Origin: Lachnospiraceae bacterium UBA1748 | GTDB lineage: Bacteria > Bacillota > Clostridia > Lachnospirales > Lachnospiraceae | DNA: 38,726 nucleotides | NCBI GenBank assembly: GCA_002314855.1 | Contig: DCHQ01000089.1 | Location: 1 to 38,726, forward strand | Direction: 5' to 3' | Shown here: positions 7,657-16,386 of the stretch, piece after piece | Layout of the letters: every line of letters starts with the position of its first letter | Numbering within the stretch: the stretch's first letter is position 1 | Program-made: the position numbers and the translations under genes | The notes under the pieces: model-generated | The model's database searches: none | Told to the model about the DNA's origin: nothing | The model's input: the letters and a program-made list of their open reading frames with translations, nothing else

Positions 7657-8532
7657 TTATTCCTTAACAGCACCAACTGTAACTCCATGAATGAAGTATC
7701 TCTGTAACCAAGGATAGATACAAAGAATTGGTATTGTAGAGAACATAACAATTGCAGCCTTAAGTGTTTCAGAAAGACCTGGTGTAGAGAAACCTTCCTG
7801 AGTAGCTACTTCAATATTTGATACGTTATTAATAACGTTATAAAGAAGTAACTGTAATGGATAATAATCAGCATTCTTAACATACATAAGAGCATCTGAA
7901 TATCCGTTCCAACGACCAACTGCATAGAATAAAGCTAATGTAGCAATAACAGGCTTAGAAAGTGGAACATAAATCTTTAACAATATTGTAAAGAAACTTG
8001 CTCCATCAAGCTCTGCTGATTCTCTAAGTGAATCAGGGATTCCATAGAAGAAACTTCTCATAATAATCATGTTAAATACTGATAAACATGAAGGAATAAG
8101 AAGAACTAATGGATTATCAAGCAAATTAAGTGACTTCATAAGAAGGTAGTTTGGAATAGTACCTGCATTGAAGAACATTGTTATTGTAATTAAGATATTG
8201 ATAAATCCCTTACCCTTAAGCTTGTCAAATATAAGTGGATAAGCACAAAGTGTAGTCATTGTAAGTGAAAGTAATGTTCCTACTAATGTAAGGAATGCTG
8301 TCCACCAGAATGATCTTATGTACTTGGCATCACCAAGAACTTTTTTATAAGCATCGAGGTTAAATCCTCTTGGCCAAAGTGTTACTTTTCCTTTGATAAG
8401 ATAATCAGCACCAGAGAGTGATTTTGCTAATAAGTGAATCATTGGTAAAACACAAATTATTGTAATAATCACACATATAGCAACGAATATATAATCTCCA
8501 GTTCCAAGACCTTTTAATTTTTTCTTTGTCAT
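7657..8532 (-). CDS. Carbohydrate ABC transporter permease (YtcP type)
   Basis: A 291-residue inner-membrane permease of the CUT1 family with about six hydrophobic helices, the first after TKKKLKGLGTGDYIF. The cytoplasmic EAA loop that docks the ATPase is present as ESAELDGASFFTILLKIYVP (around 185-205). It ends with the family-typical PWLQRYFIHGVTVGAVKE tail seen in YtcP-like proteins. The ATG at 8532 follows GGAGG; a TTG six codons earlier would lie on the stop of the first permease and is rejected. It lies 11 bases after the first permease and forms the heterodimeric channel with it. Confidence 0.93.
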   Translation of the reverse strand: MTKKKLKGLGTGDYIFVAICVIITIICVLPMIHLLAKSLSGADYLIKGKVTLWPRGFNLDAYKKVLGDAKYIRSFWWTAFLTLVGTLLSLTMTTLCAYPLIFDKLKGKGFINILITITMFFNAGTIPNYLLMKSLNLLDNPLVLLIPSCLSVFNMIIMRSFFYGIPDSLRESAELDGASFFTILLKIYVPLSKPVIATLALFYAVGRWNGYSDALMYVKNADYYPLQLLLYNVINNVSNIEVATQEGFSTPGLSETLKAAIVMFSTIPILCIYPWLQRYFIHGVTVGAVKE

Positions 8533-8543
8533 CTTTATACCTC

Positions 8544-9551
8544 CTACCAAATACCACGTTCGCCAAGTCTACGTGAAATGTTATTGGCGAGTAATAAAAA
8601 GATAACTCCGACTACTGACTGGAAAAGACCTACCGCAGTTGAAAGCTCAAACTTAAGTCCCTTAATACCGTACGAATAAACGAATGTTGAAATAACGTTT
8701 GATACATTCATAACTGTATTATTCTGGAAAGCGAATGGTCTATCAAAGCTTGATCCAAGAATATTACCAAGTGCCATAACAAGAAGTACTACTATTGTTG
8801 GCTTGATACCTGGCAATGTAATATGCCACATCTTTCTAAATCTTCCAGCGCCGTCTACAGAAGCCGCTTCGTATAACTCCTGATTAATACCTGCTATAGC
8901 TGCAAGGTATACAATTGAGTTCCAACCAAAGCTTTGCCATATACCTATGAGAATATAGGTTACAACCCAGTGCGTCGGTTCATTCAGGAAAGGTATTGGC
9001 TCACCACCAAGTGCCTTAACTGCGACGTTCACAAGACCTGTTGAAGGAGCAAAAAGCTGAAGTGCAAGTGAAGCTACAATAATCCAAGATAAGAAGTGAG
9101 GCATGTATGCAACTGTCTGAACAACTTTCTTAAACTTAGGAAGCTTTAATTCATTAAGTATTAAAGCGAATATGATTGGTGCAGGGAAGCCTACAACAAG
9201 ATCTAATAGATTAAGCACTACAGTATTACGTATTGCATATCTAAAGTCTGCATTTTTGAAAGCCTTAATAAAATGTCCAAATCCATAATTCTTAGTGAAT
9301 GGTAATGCCCAAACACTTTCTCTGAACTTGTAATCCTTAAATGCAATCTGCACATATACCATAGGCAAATACTTGAAGATTATCAAATAAAGAATTGGCA
9401 AAAATAACAATGCATATAACTGCCAATATCTCGAAAGATACACAACCCATTTTTTATCTTTCATCTTGTTTTCTTTAGTCAATTGAATCTTCATCTTACT
9501 AGATGCCTGTGGAGTTTGTTCTGGATTATTAATTATTTTATTCTCTTCCAT
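8544..9551 (-). CDS. Carbohydrate ABC transporter permease (LplB type)
   Basis: A 335-residue CUT1-family permease. A 40-residue polar cytoplasmic N-terminus precedes the first helix (YWQLYALLFLPILYLIIF), and the EAA loop reads EAASVDGAGRFRKMWHITLP. The tail ANNISRRLGERGIW is characteristic of LplB-like permeases that pair with YtcP and large LipO-type lipoproteins, in systems used for pectic, hemicellulosic or mannan oligosaccharides. It is the first gene of the operon, with an AGGAGG site four bases before the ATG. The 268-base upstream region holds the promoter area described separately. Confidence 0.93.
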   Translation of the reverse strand: MEENKIINNPEQTPQASSKMKIQLTKENKMKDKKWVVYLSRYWQLYALLFLPILYLIIFKYLPMVYVQIAFKDYKFRESVWALPFTKNYGFGHFIKAFKNADFRYAIRNTVVLNLLDLVVGFPAPIIFALILNELKLPKFKKVVQTVAYMPHFLSWIIVASLALQLFAPSTGLVNVAVKALGGEPIPFLNEPTHWVVTYILIGIWQSFGWNSIVYLAAIAGINQELYEAASVDGAGRFRKMWHITLPGIKPTIVVLLVMALGNILGSSFDRPFAFQNNTVMNVSNVISTFVYSYGIKGLKFELSTAVGLFQSVVGVIFLLLANNISRRLGERGIW

Positions 9552-9613
9552 AAAACCTCCTACAAGAAATTCAAAATGTTAAGCAATAAAGCATTTTCTA
9601 TTACTTTTGCTTA

Positions 9614-9683
9614 CATTGTTATTATAGTTTTCGTCTTAATTAATAACCATTGTCGCCATTGTTTTCGACATTGCAAAAATTGT
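9614..9683 (-). promoter_or_regulatory. Promoter region of the sugar ABC operon with clustered ATTGT motifs
   Basis: A minus-strand TATAAT (9626-9621) is the best -10, and the matching -35 (TGGTTA, 9649-9644) is weak. Just upstream, ATTGT occurs at 9649, 9658 and 9679 and ATTGC at 9670, with 9-12 bp spacing, and another ATTGT lies at 9615. A short inverted repeat TGTCG (9651-9655) / CGACA (9666-9670) overlaps them. This could be an activator site; the regulator is not encoded beside the operon. Confidence 0.4.
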
Positions 9684-9760
9684 TGTCCTTTGCATTTATC
9701 TCGAAATATTCAACGAAGCAACTAACTATTTTTTGTGCAACATTAACTAAAAATTTAAAA

Positions 9761-9791
9761 ATAGCCAAGAGAATATCATTCTCTTGGCTAT
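9761..9791 (-). terminator. Rho-independent terminator after the YesL unit
   Basis: Perfect 14-bp stem (ATAGCCAAGAGAAT and its complement) with loop ATC. On the minus strand it is followed by a T-rich run (TTTTAAATTTTTAG), 28 bases past the stop of the 218-residue gene. A clear intrinsic terminator separating that unit from the ABC operon. Confidence 0.88.
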
Positions 9792-9819
9792 AAAATACAT
9801 TTCAACATATATTTTTTCT

Positions 9820-10476
9820 TTATTTTTTTGCAATATATCGGACAAGGGACTCAGCAAGCTCCGAATCAGTAAATGTGGCGAACACAAGATACGCGTCTAC
9901 ATTTATTACAGTATCTTTAAGATTAATCCCTACCGCTCTTCCACTTACATCATAATATAATTCATACTTCTCAAGTATATCTTCATTTAAAACATCCTCT
10001 AGAGCACCAAAGTACTCCGATTCGCCAATATTAAGCAGGGCTGACTCGTCAAGAATCATATATGCAAAATCGCCAGCAGCTATCTGAGTAAATAGCATAG
10101 TCTGATCCATATATCCATTCATCCCCTCACCGTAAGGCGCCGAATCATCCTTACTATAGTCAACGTAGTTATCTGAATTCAAATTAACTATCTGCTTTTT
10201 AGAATCACTGCCAAGATATTCCAGAAGTCCATCGGTTAGATAGCTCTTAGTCTCGTCAGAAATTCTAACATTCACAGTACATCCCGAAAGCAAAACTTCT
10301 TTATGAAAAACCACAGTTTCAAGAACAAACCAGATAATAAACATCAGAACTGCTATAGCAACGACAATAGGTCCAAGATAATAAGTTTTAATATAACTAA
10401 TCTTCTGTTCTTTATTCATGGAAGAAAACTTAGATCGTTCTCTTCTTTTTTCATCTCTAAGAGTTCCTTCAGCCAC
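9820..10476 (-). CDS. Unknown membrane-anchored protein co-transcribed with YesL
   Basis: I do not recognise the family. The 218-residue protein has a basic cytoplasmic N-terminus (residues 1-33, rich in Lys/Arg), one transmembrane helix (about 34-56, YLGPIVVAIAVLMFIIWFVL) and an acidic extracytoplasmic domain of about 160 residues. That domain includes GDFAYMILDESALLNIG, a pattern faintly like the hinge part of binding proteins. The start is GTG at 10476, supported by AGAGGA six bases upstream and by overlap with the yesL stop (TAGTG), so the two are translationally coupled. The next Met, residue 20, has no such site. Partnering with YesL beside a sugar importer suggests a membrane accessory or sensing role, but this is only context. 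Confidence 0.8.
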   Translation of the reverse strand: MAEGTLRDEKRRERSKFSSMNKEQKISYIKTYYLGPIVVAIAVLMFIIWFVLETVVFHKEVLLSGCTVNVRISDETKSYLTDGLLEYLGSDSKKQIVNLNSDNYVDYSKDDSAPYGEGMNGYMDQTMLFTQIAAGDFAYMILDESALLNIGESEYFGALEDVLNEDILEKYELYYDVSGRAVGINLKDTVINVDAYLVFATFTDSELAESLVRYIAKK

Positions 10477-11258
10477 TATTCATCCTCTTTTTCCATAAGC
10501 TCATCAATATCTTTACCTGAAACCTCTTTGGTTCTTTTAACAACGTTACCAAAATGAGTTTTATCATCCTCTTTTTCAGTTTCAACTACATTACCATCAT
10601 CGTCGATAATAATCTCTTCACGAAACTTTGTCTGAACCTGATTTTCATTCACCTGCTTCTCAAGCTTTCTAAAAATATTTGCATAGAAAAAGCTATCCAA
10701 ATATAATGCAGCGCTGCATCCCACAGGAATAATCAGATATGCCCAGCGAATATACTTATAAGCACATAAAAATGGTAATACATCTATAAAAATAATAACT
10801 AAAAGCTTAAATAAATTAAGAAACGCTATACCCATACTAATCTTTATTGTATCAAACAAGGTATCATCAAATCTTGCAATAAATGGAAATACAACAAATT
10901 GAACTAATATAACTAAGAGGCAAACACCCATAAGAGCATATATGTATAACTGATTAGGAACAGCTTCTTTATTAGTAAAAATAAGAAACCAGTTATATAT
11001 AAGTACAAAGTCCACAGCAAATAATATTAACCACACTTTTGTAGCCATTTTAAAATTCCTGAAGAATGCAGTTGTAAAATCCTTCCAGACATATATATCC
11101 ATTCCTCTAGCAGCCTTCATAGCAGTATAATATCTCGCAGTATTAGCCGCTCCAGATGTAAATACAGGAATAGAAAATATAACGTAAAAAATATTTAATA
11201 ATAAATAATCGGTACACGAACCGAGAAATTTCATTAATTTACTATCGTATCTAAACAT
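10476..11258 (-). CDS. YesL-like membrane protein (DUF624 family)
   Basis: A 260-residue protein with five to six hydrophobic helices in its first 195 residues and a charged, Lys/Glu-rich cytoplasmic tail of about 65 residues. The opening MFRYDSKLMKFLGSCTDYLL and the motif GAANTARYYTAMKAARG match YesL/DUF624, a family commonly found beside LplB/YtcP-type sugar importers. Its exact role is not known. The ATG at 11258 was chosen because it follows a TAGGA-type site and begins the family's conserved MFRYDSK; longer in-frame versions would run back through the promoter. The charged tail after residue 195 is longer than I expect for YesL. A good extended -10 promoter lies directly upstream. Confidence 0.85.
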   Translation of the reverse strand: MFRYDSKLMKFLGSCTDYLLLNIFYVIFSIPVFTSGAANTARYYTAMKAARGMDIYVWKDFTTAFFRNFKMATKVWLILFAVDFVLIYNWFLIFTNKEAVPNQLYIYALMGVCLLVILVQFVVFPFIARFDDTLFDTIKISMGIAFLNLFKLLVIIFIDVLPFLCAYKYIRWAYLIIPVGCSAALYLDSFFYANIFRKLEKQVNENQVQTKFREEIIIDDDGNVVETEKEDDKTHFGNVVKRTKEVSGKDIDELMEKEDE

Positions 11259-11291
11259 AACAATCCTACTTTCAAAATCATTAATACAATG

Positions 11292-11300
11292 ATTATAACA
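11292..11300 (-). promoter_or_regulatory. Extended -10 promoter of the yesL unit
   Basis: Minus strand TGTTATAAT gives a perfect TG-N-TATAAT extended -10, about 33 bases before the yesL ATG and right after the chemoreceptor gene's terminator. There is no good -35, as is common for extended -10 promoters. Confidence 0.6.
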
Positions 11301-11302
11301 TA

Positions 11303-11337
11303 AAAATCCCCATGCAGTCTTTAAAGTCTGCACGGGG
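11303..11337 (-). terminator. Terminator of the chemoreceptor-like gene
   Basis: On the minus strand CCCCGTGCAG pairs with CTGCATGGGG (plus arms 11328-11337 and 11308-11317; one G-U pair in RNA) around a 10-base loop, followed by ATTTTTA. It lies about 30 bases after the stop and a few bases before the yesL promoter. Confidence 0.85.
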
Positions 11338-11365
11338 ACAATATTAACATACTATAAAGCAAATA

Positions 11366-13444
11366 TTATGCATCAAGCAATGTGTTGATATTATTTCTAT
11401 CTGCAATATTAGACTTAATCTTGATATGACCGTTTCCATCTGGGAATGGCTGATCATCAACAATATTATTATAAAGCCAGATAATAGGATCATGACCCTG
11501 AGCGAAATCATCCTGACCAATTGCACAGCTTACAACGCCATTCTTAATATACTTGAAGATTTCCTGACTATGGTCGTAACATACTAATCTCATCCTACCC
11601 TTAGCTCCTGCATCAACAATTGCTCTGGCAGCATCAACTGGATAACCAAGAACAATGTATACAAGATCTGCATCTGGATTCTTCTTAATAGCTGCAAGCG
11701 CCCTATTGTAAACATCATTACCATCGTCACCGCAGATAACATCATCAACAATATGAATGTTCTTATTCTTCTTGATTTCACTCATAAACGCATTGTACTT
11801 AAAAAGGTTAGTACCTATTTCAGGGTTACCATTAAGAACGATAATCTTACCACCATTAGTGAGCTCTCTAGCACAGGCCTTAGCACCTGATGTACCAAGT
11901 TCTTCAATATCAGGCATAAGCACTGCATGACGTCTTACGCTTGAATCGCAATCACAGTTATATGCAATAACCTTAATCCCCTTTGAAATAGCCTCTTTAA
12001 GAAGAGGACCAGCAGCTCCAAGGAAACCACAAAGTGTAATACCATCATAGCCTTCATCAATTGCTCTTCTAAGAGAATTAACAGTAGTTTCATCAATATC
12101 CATCTTAGAAGGATCAATAGCTACATAATCAACATCAGCATTATGATCTCTAAGCTCTGCTATAGCATAGTAAACACCGTTACGAACTCCATACCAGAAA
12201 GGATTATCAAGCATACTGATTGCTAAAATCTTAACTCTCTTAGCTCTATCTTTATTAACTGGTGTAATAGCTGTATTAAACTGAACAAGTAACTTCTGAA
12301 GTCCAACTAACATGTTCTCAAGACTCTGAGCACTCTCTTCAATACGAACAGATTCATTACATGCAACCTGCGAATATCCAGAGATATCATCTGTTGACTT
12401 ACTAATAGCATCACTAGTATCGTAAAGACTCTTAGCCTTCTCGTTAGTAATCTGTCCATTCTTATATAACATATTGAATGTCTTATCGATTTCAACCATT
12501 TTAGAGCTAATCTCTTTAGTTTCTTTATTGATAACTCCAAATGACGAAGAAACATTCTTGAATGTAACTTTTGAATTCTCGTATGTACTAGTACATCTCT
12601 CAATACTTTCATTAACAAGAGTAGATGAATTGATGATTTCCTTAACGATAGCGTTAATCGAATCCATACCTTCCTTAGTCTTAATAGACATTTCATTCAT
12701 CTGTCCAGCAACTACAGCAAAGCCACGACCTGATTCACCAGCTCTTGCAGCTTCAATAGATGCATTAAGAGCAAGAAGAACAAGCTGATCATTAATACCA
12801 ATAATAAAATCACCAATCTCACTGATTCTCTGAATCTCTTCATTAAAATCAGTCATAATCTTATTGATCTTTATGAGTTCGTCAGACATCGCATTAACAT
12901 CTGACTGATAACCTTCAATAAGATTAAGACCATCATTGGAATTCTTAGTTGAATTATTAAGAAGCTTATTAATAGATTGTAATGAATCATATACAGAATT
13001 CATATATGAATTATTAGTTTCAATAATAGAAAGATTATCTTTTACAATATCAAACTGTAAAGAAGTCTTATCAGCAACGTTACTTGCTTCATCAGCTATC
13101 TGCATGTTACCATTGCTATTCTTTTCAGCACTTTCAGAAAGTTCCGAAACAGCTGTTGTTAATGTAACCACATTAGTCTTAGTTGCTCTAATGAAAGTGT
13201 TAAGGTTATTCTTGATAGAATTAAGCGAAGCGGCAATCTCTGTAGAAGCATCATTAACAGAAGTATAGGTATCGATATCATCAACATCCAAATTACCATT
13301 GGATATCGAATTAGCATTATCGACTACTCTCTTTACATTAGAAATATATCGTCCCCCAAAAACAACTAATGCAAGGATTGCTATTAATTCAATAATTGCA
13401 ATAACAGTTACAATAATCATTCCACCCATACAAGCATACTCCAT
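11366..13444 (-). CDS. Chemoreceptor-like protein with C-terminal cytosolic sugar-binding domain
   Basis: A 692-residue protein of unusual order. One N-terminal membrane helix (about 9-30, MIIVTVIAIIELIAILALVV) is followed by basic residues, then a long coiled coil with the chemoreceptor signalling tip (LLALNASIEAARAGE then SGRGFAVVA, about 223-246). From about 404 to the end is a periplasmic-binding-protein fold of the ribose/galactose type (ILAISMLDNPFWYGVRNGV, LVYIVLGYPVDAARAIVDAG). With only one helix and positive charges after it, both the signalling and binding domains should be cytoplasmic. The tip departs from consensus where EVR-LA is usual (here QMNEMS), so CheA/CheW coupling may differ. 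ATG at 13444 is preferred; the GTG six codons upstream has no ribosome site, and ATG at 13429 with GGAG nine bases upstream is an alternative. Confidence 0.88.
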   Translation of the reverse strand: MEYACMGGMIIVTVIAIIELIAILALVVFGGRYISNVKRVVDNANSISNGNLDVDDIDTYTSVNDASTEIAASLNSIKNNLNTFIRATKTNVVTLTTAVSELSESAEKNSNGNMQIADEASNVADKTSLQFDIVKDNLSIIETNNSYMNSVYDSLQSINKLLNNSTKNSNDGLNLIEGYQSDVNAMSDELIKINKIMTDFNEEIQRISEIGDFIIGINDQLVLLALNASIEAARAGESGRGFAVVAGQMNEMSIKTKEGMDSINAIVKEIINSSTLVNESIERCTSTYENSKVTFKNVSSSFGVINKETKEISSKMVEIDKTFNMLYKNGQITNEKAKSLYDTSDAISKSTDDISGYSQVACNESVRIEESAQSLENMLVGLQKLLVQFNTAITPVNKDRAKRVKILAISMLDNPFWYGVRNGVYYAIAELRDHNADVDYVAIDPSKMDIDETTVNSLRRAIDEGYDGITLCGFLGAAGPLLKEAISKGIKVIAYNCDCDSSVRRHAVLMPDIEELGTSGAKACARELTNGGKIIVLNGNPEIGTNLFKYNAFMSEIKKNKNIHIVDDVICGDDGNDVYNRALAAIKKNPDADLVYIVLGYPVDAARAIVDAGAKGRMRLVCYDHSQEIFKYIKNGVVSCAIGQDDFAQGHDPIIWLYNNIVDDQPFPDGNGHIKIKSNIADRNNINTLLDA

Positions 13445-13489
13445 TTCTGAATATATTCTCACAATTATTCATAATAATAATTTATAGTA

Positions 13490-13517
13490 ATTATACTAAA
13501 AATTAGCTAAAAAACAA
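13490..13517 (-). promoter_or_regulatory. Likely promoter of the chemoreceptor-like gene
   Basis: Minus strand TTGTTT (13517-13512), a 16-bp spacer, and a perfect TATAAT (13495-13490), about 45 bases before the chosen ATG. Confidence 0.5.
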
Positions 13518-13561
13518 ATAGATATTTTCATTTTTATAGTATATTATGTAATATTTTCTGC

Positions 13562-14488
13562 CTATTTTTTGTCATTCGGCTTCACAATAACCATAATATG
13601 TTTTATTTTTCCTATTTTATTTTCAATAGATGAATGAACACGTTCTGCAATAGCATCACTTTCACGTAGTGTCAAATCACCATCAGCATATATTAATAGA
13701 TCAACATATATCCTATTACCGAATTCTCTGGTTAATATTTCTCCTGTATCAATCACCCCATCTACCGATAGCGCACATTCAACTATTTCATTAATAATCT
13801 CCTGATTACATGCATGATCGACCAGTTTTCTAATAGCTTCGCAGAAAATATCATAAGCAGCTTTCAATATAAACATACATATTACAATACTCGCTATAGG
13901 TTCACAAATCTTAAAGCCCATACGTGCACCTGCGATACCTATCAAAGATCCTATTGAAGAAAACGCATCACTTCTATGATGCCAGGCATCTGCCATTAAT
14001 ACACTACTATCAATTTTCACAGCGTAATGCCGTGTATACCAAAACATCGCTTCCTTAGATATTATCGAAACAAGTGCAGCAATAAGAGCAATACCACCTG
14101 GAGATACTATATCCTGAACTTTATCACTTGTAAGTACCTCAATGGCATTATGACCAATAAATAAGCCTGTGACACAAAGTACTATTGCAAGAACAATTGC
14201 TGCCACACTCTCCAGTCTTTCATGGCCATACTGATGATCGGCATCCGATTCTTTTGCTGAAAGCTTAACACCTATAATAACCACTATAGTACTAAAAACA
14301 TCTGACGCAGAATGAACTGCATCAGAAATTAGTGCAGTTGAATGCGCAAGTATACCTATTATCAATTTCACAAAAGTAAGTACTGCATTACTGACAATAC
14401 TAACTTTGGATACCTTTAAAGCTATTTTTTCAAAAGCTTTATTATCAATGGGCTTTATGTATTTTTTATCATCAACATCTTTTGTCAT
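13562..14488 (-). CDS. Cation diffusion facilitator, likely zinc-type
   Basis: A 308-residue divalent metal/proton antiporter of the CDF family that would export metal from the cytoplasm. Six membrane helices are expected between residues about 28 and 210, followed by a cytoplasmic metal-sensing domain. The transport-site motifs are HxxxD in helix 2 (HSASD, 59-63) and HxxxD in helix 5 (HHRSD, in ADAWHHRSDAFSS). The histidine/aspartate pair in both helices is the pattern associated with zinc rather than manganese. The ATG at 14488 follows AGGTG by six bases; a GTG three codons upstream lies in the ribosome site and is rejected. It lies 51 bases after the GH127 gene on the same strand, so it may be read from the rsmH transcript. 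No strong terminator hairpin follows. Confidence 0.92.
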   Translation of the reverse strand: MTKDVDDKKYIKPIDNKAFEKIALKVSKVSIVSNAVLTFVKLIIGILAHSTALISDAVHSASDVFSTIVVIIGVKLSAKESDADHQYGHERLESVAAIVLAIVLCVTGLFIGHNAIEVLTSDKVQDIVSPGGIALIAALVSIISKEAMFWYTRHYAVKIDSSVLMADAWHHRSDAFSSIGSLIGIAGARMGFKICEPIASIVICMFILKAAYDIFCEAIRKLVDHACNQEIINEIVECALSVDGVIDTGEILTREFGNRIYVDLLIYADGDLTLRESDAIAERVHSSIENKIGKIKHIMVIVKPNDKK

Positions 14489-14539
14489 ATAATTCACCTG
14501 TTATAAATATCGATGGCTCTATTATAACCAATATTGACC

Positions 14540-16366
14540 CTATCTAAAATTCATATATATACCATATCGTTCTTCATACTTCTGATAATGAGGACCATAG
14601 AGGATATCAGCGTCTGTGTCTTTAAGTGCAAAATATAGATTATCCTTCATGATCATATGGCTATCAATATCCATCATGAATTCATCAATATCACCTTCCA
14701 CTTTTATAATGTCGTATGGATTAATTGCTTCCTTTGGAATAGTTACATCAACTCCAGTAGTTGTAACTTCCATGTTCTCATCGCCAAGGCACGCTGAAAG
14801 TAGTACAGGCCCATACTTAAATGCATAAGTATTTTCTCCGTCTGGAAGATTATAGGCCACAACCTGCCTTTCGAAATCCAGCTCAATCGTATCTCCAGAC
14901 TTCCATTTGCCATCAAGGTAAATATAACCTTCCACTTCACCAGCTTCAATATTCTGACCATTAACATTTACCTTGTAGTCAAATGCCCATGCTGGAATTC
15001 TAAATACAAATTTCTGATTAATCTCTTCATCATCAAGTTCAATAACAAACTTAGCTTTAGCACTTCTTGGAAAATCAATATCCTGAATTATATTCAATCC
15101 TTTATCTACGATTTCAAATTCTGATGAAAAATACATATTGGTAAAAATAACATCACCAAGGTAAGAATACACAAATGTTCCAAGCTTAGTAAAATTTTCC
15201 ATTCCAGTTCCTACACAGCACCAGAAATTATCAAATGGCTTGCCATATGTCTTAAAGTAGCCACTGGCCATAGGCTGAAAATACATACTCATGCCAGTTT
15301 CAGGATTTTGCGATGATAAAATAGCATTTATAAATGTATTCTCATAATAATCCGCATACTTTTTTTCGCCTGTAATCTCAAAAAGACGCATACTCATTTT
15401 GAGCATATTATATGTATTGCATGTTTCGTTATTACAGTTAGTTCGCTCGCCATCAAGAATGTAATCCTGGCCAAAATGCTCCCATTCACTGTTACCACCA
15501 GTAATGTATGTATGGCGTTCAACTACCATATCCCAAAAAGAAACTGCATAATCAAGATAACGTTTTTCACTATCCTGAAGAACTATATATCTGTTTAATG
15601 CGCCAAGGAACTTAGGAATAGTTGTATTAGCATGATGATTGTTAAGAACATCCTCTTCGCCACCAAGTACCTTTTCAAACAATTCAATTTCATCAAAAGC
15701 ATGAGCTGCAACAAGATGTTTTTCACTGCCAGTATATTTATATAGTTCATACAGCACATCGTTCATTCCACCATATTCAATGGAAAGGACAGTTTTTTGT
15801 TTCTCTTCATCCCATGTGCTACATCTATTATATATCCAGTCCCCAAGATTAGATGCAATATCAAGAGCTTTTTGAACACCTGTATATTCATATATATTAA
15901 TAATACCATCTAATATTTTATGCATGGTATACCAAGGAACCCAGGCCTCATTAAATATATCTGCTTTCCCCTCTTCAACATTATCAAACTGAAGTTCAAC
16001 ATTTTCTTTATCAAGTATAGTTGATGCCCAAATAAATCCAGCCTTACCTTTACTTTCATGCTGGCACACATCCAAAACGTCTATTATATGGTTGATCTTA
16101 TCCATAAAAATAGACTTGTTTTCTTTTGAAACCATTTTATTGGCATAAGCTTGAGCCACTGCAGTAAAATAATGCCCAACAGCGTGTCCACCGATTAAAC
16201 TATTCTCCCAACCACCATATCTAATTTTATTGCCTGCTACTCCAGCATTTTCTCTAAAACCAGCAAGCATTTTATCTGTATCTATCGAAAGAAGATATTC
16301 TATCTCTTTATTAAGTGCATTAACACAGTATTCATCTTTCATACTAATATTTTTAAAAGTATTCAT
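14540..16366 (-). CDS. GH127 beta-L-arabinofuranosidase
   Basis: A 608-residue cytoplasmic glycosidase (formerly DUF1680). GH127 enzymes release terminal beta-L-arabinofuranose from short arabino-oligosaccharides using a zinc-bound cysteine nucleophile. The metal site is readable: ETC at 314-316 gives Glu314 and Cys316, and WCC at 382-384 gives Cys383 (expected nucleophile) and Cys384. The WENSLIGGHAVGHYF segment near 53-67 is another family signature, and the C-terminal 200 residues are beta-rich. The absence of a signal peptide means its substrate must be imported, which fits the nearby sugar ABC operon. ATG at 16366 follows AGAGGT by seven bases. It sits 20 bases after rsmH, an odd pairing of a catabolic gene with a ribosome methylase. 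Exact substrate is inference. Confidence 0.93.
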   Translation of the reverse strand: MNTFKNISMKDEYCVNALNKEIEYLLSIDTDKMLAGFRENAGVAGNKIRYGGWENSLIGGHAVGHYFTAVAQAYANKMVSKENKSIFMDKINHIIDVLDVCQHESKGKAGFIWASTILDKENVELQFDNVEEGKADIFNEAWVPWYTMHKILDGIINIYEYTGVQKALDIASNLGDWIYNRCSTWDEEKQKTVLSIEYGGMNDVLYELYKYTGSEKHLVAAHAFDEIELFEKVLGGEEDVLNNHHANTTIPKFLGALNRYIVLQDSEKRYLDYAVSFWDMVVERHTYITGGNSEWEHFGQDYILDGERTNCNNETCNTYNMLKMSMRLFEITGEKKYADYYENTFINAILSSQNPETGMSMYFQPMASGYFKTYGKPFDNFWCCVGTGMENFTKLGTFVYSYLGDVIFTNMYFSSEFEIVDKGLNIIQDIDFPRSAKAKFVIELDDEEINQKFVFRIPAWAFDYKVNVNGQNIEAGEVEGYIYLDGKWKSGDTIELDFERQVVAYNLPDGENTYAFKYGPVLLSACLGDENMEVTTTGVDVTIPKEAINPYDIIKVEGDIDEFMMDIDSHMIMKDNLYFALKDTDADILYGPHYQKYEERYGIYMNFR

Positions 16367-16386
16367 AAAATATACCTCTTAAATAA

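Noticed and set aside
9614..9683. ATTGT repeats as a CRISPR-like or satellite array
   Set aside because: Units are 5-6 bases with irregular short spacing and no spacers of uniform length; they sit in a promoter region.
12307..12696. 129-codon ORF on the same strand in another frame of the chemoreceptor-like gene
   Set aside because: Leu/Arg-rich frame-shifted product inside the signalling-domain coding sequence; the main frame carries the recognisable motifs.
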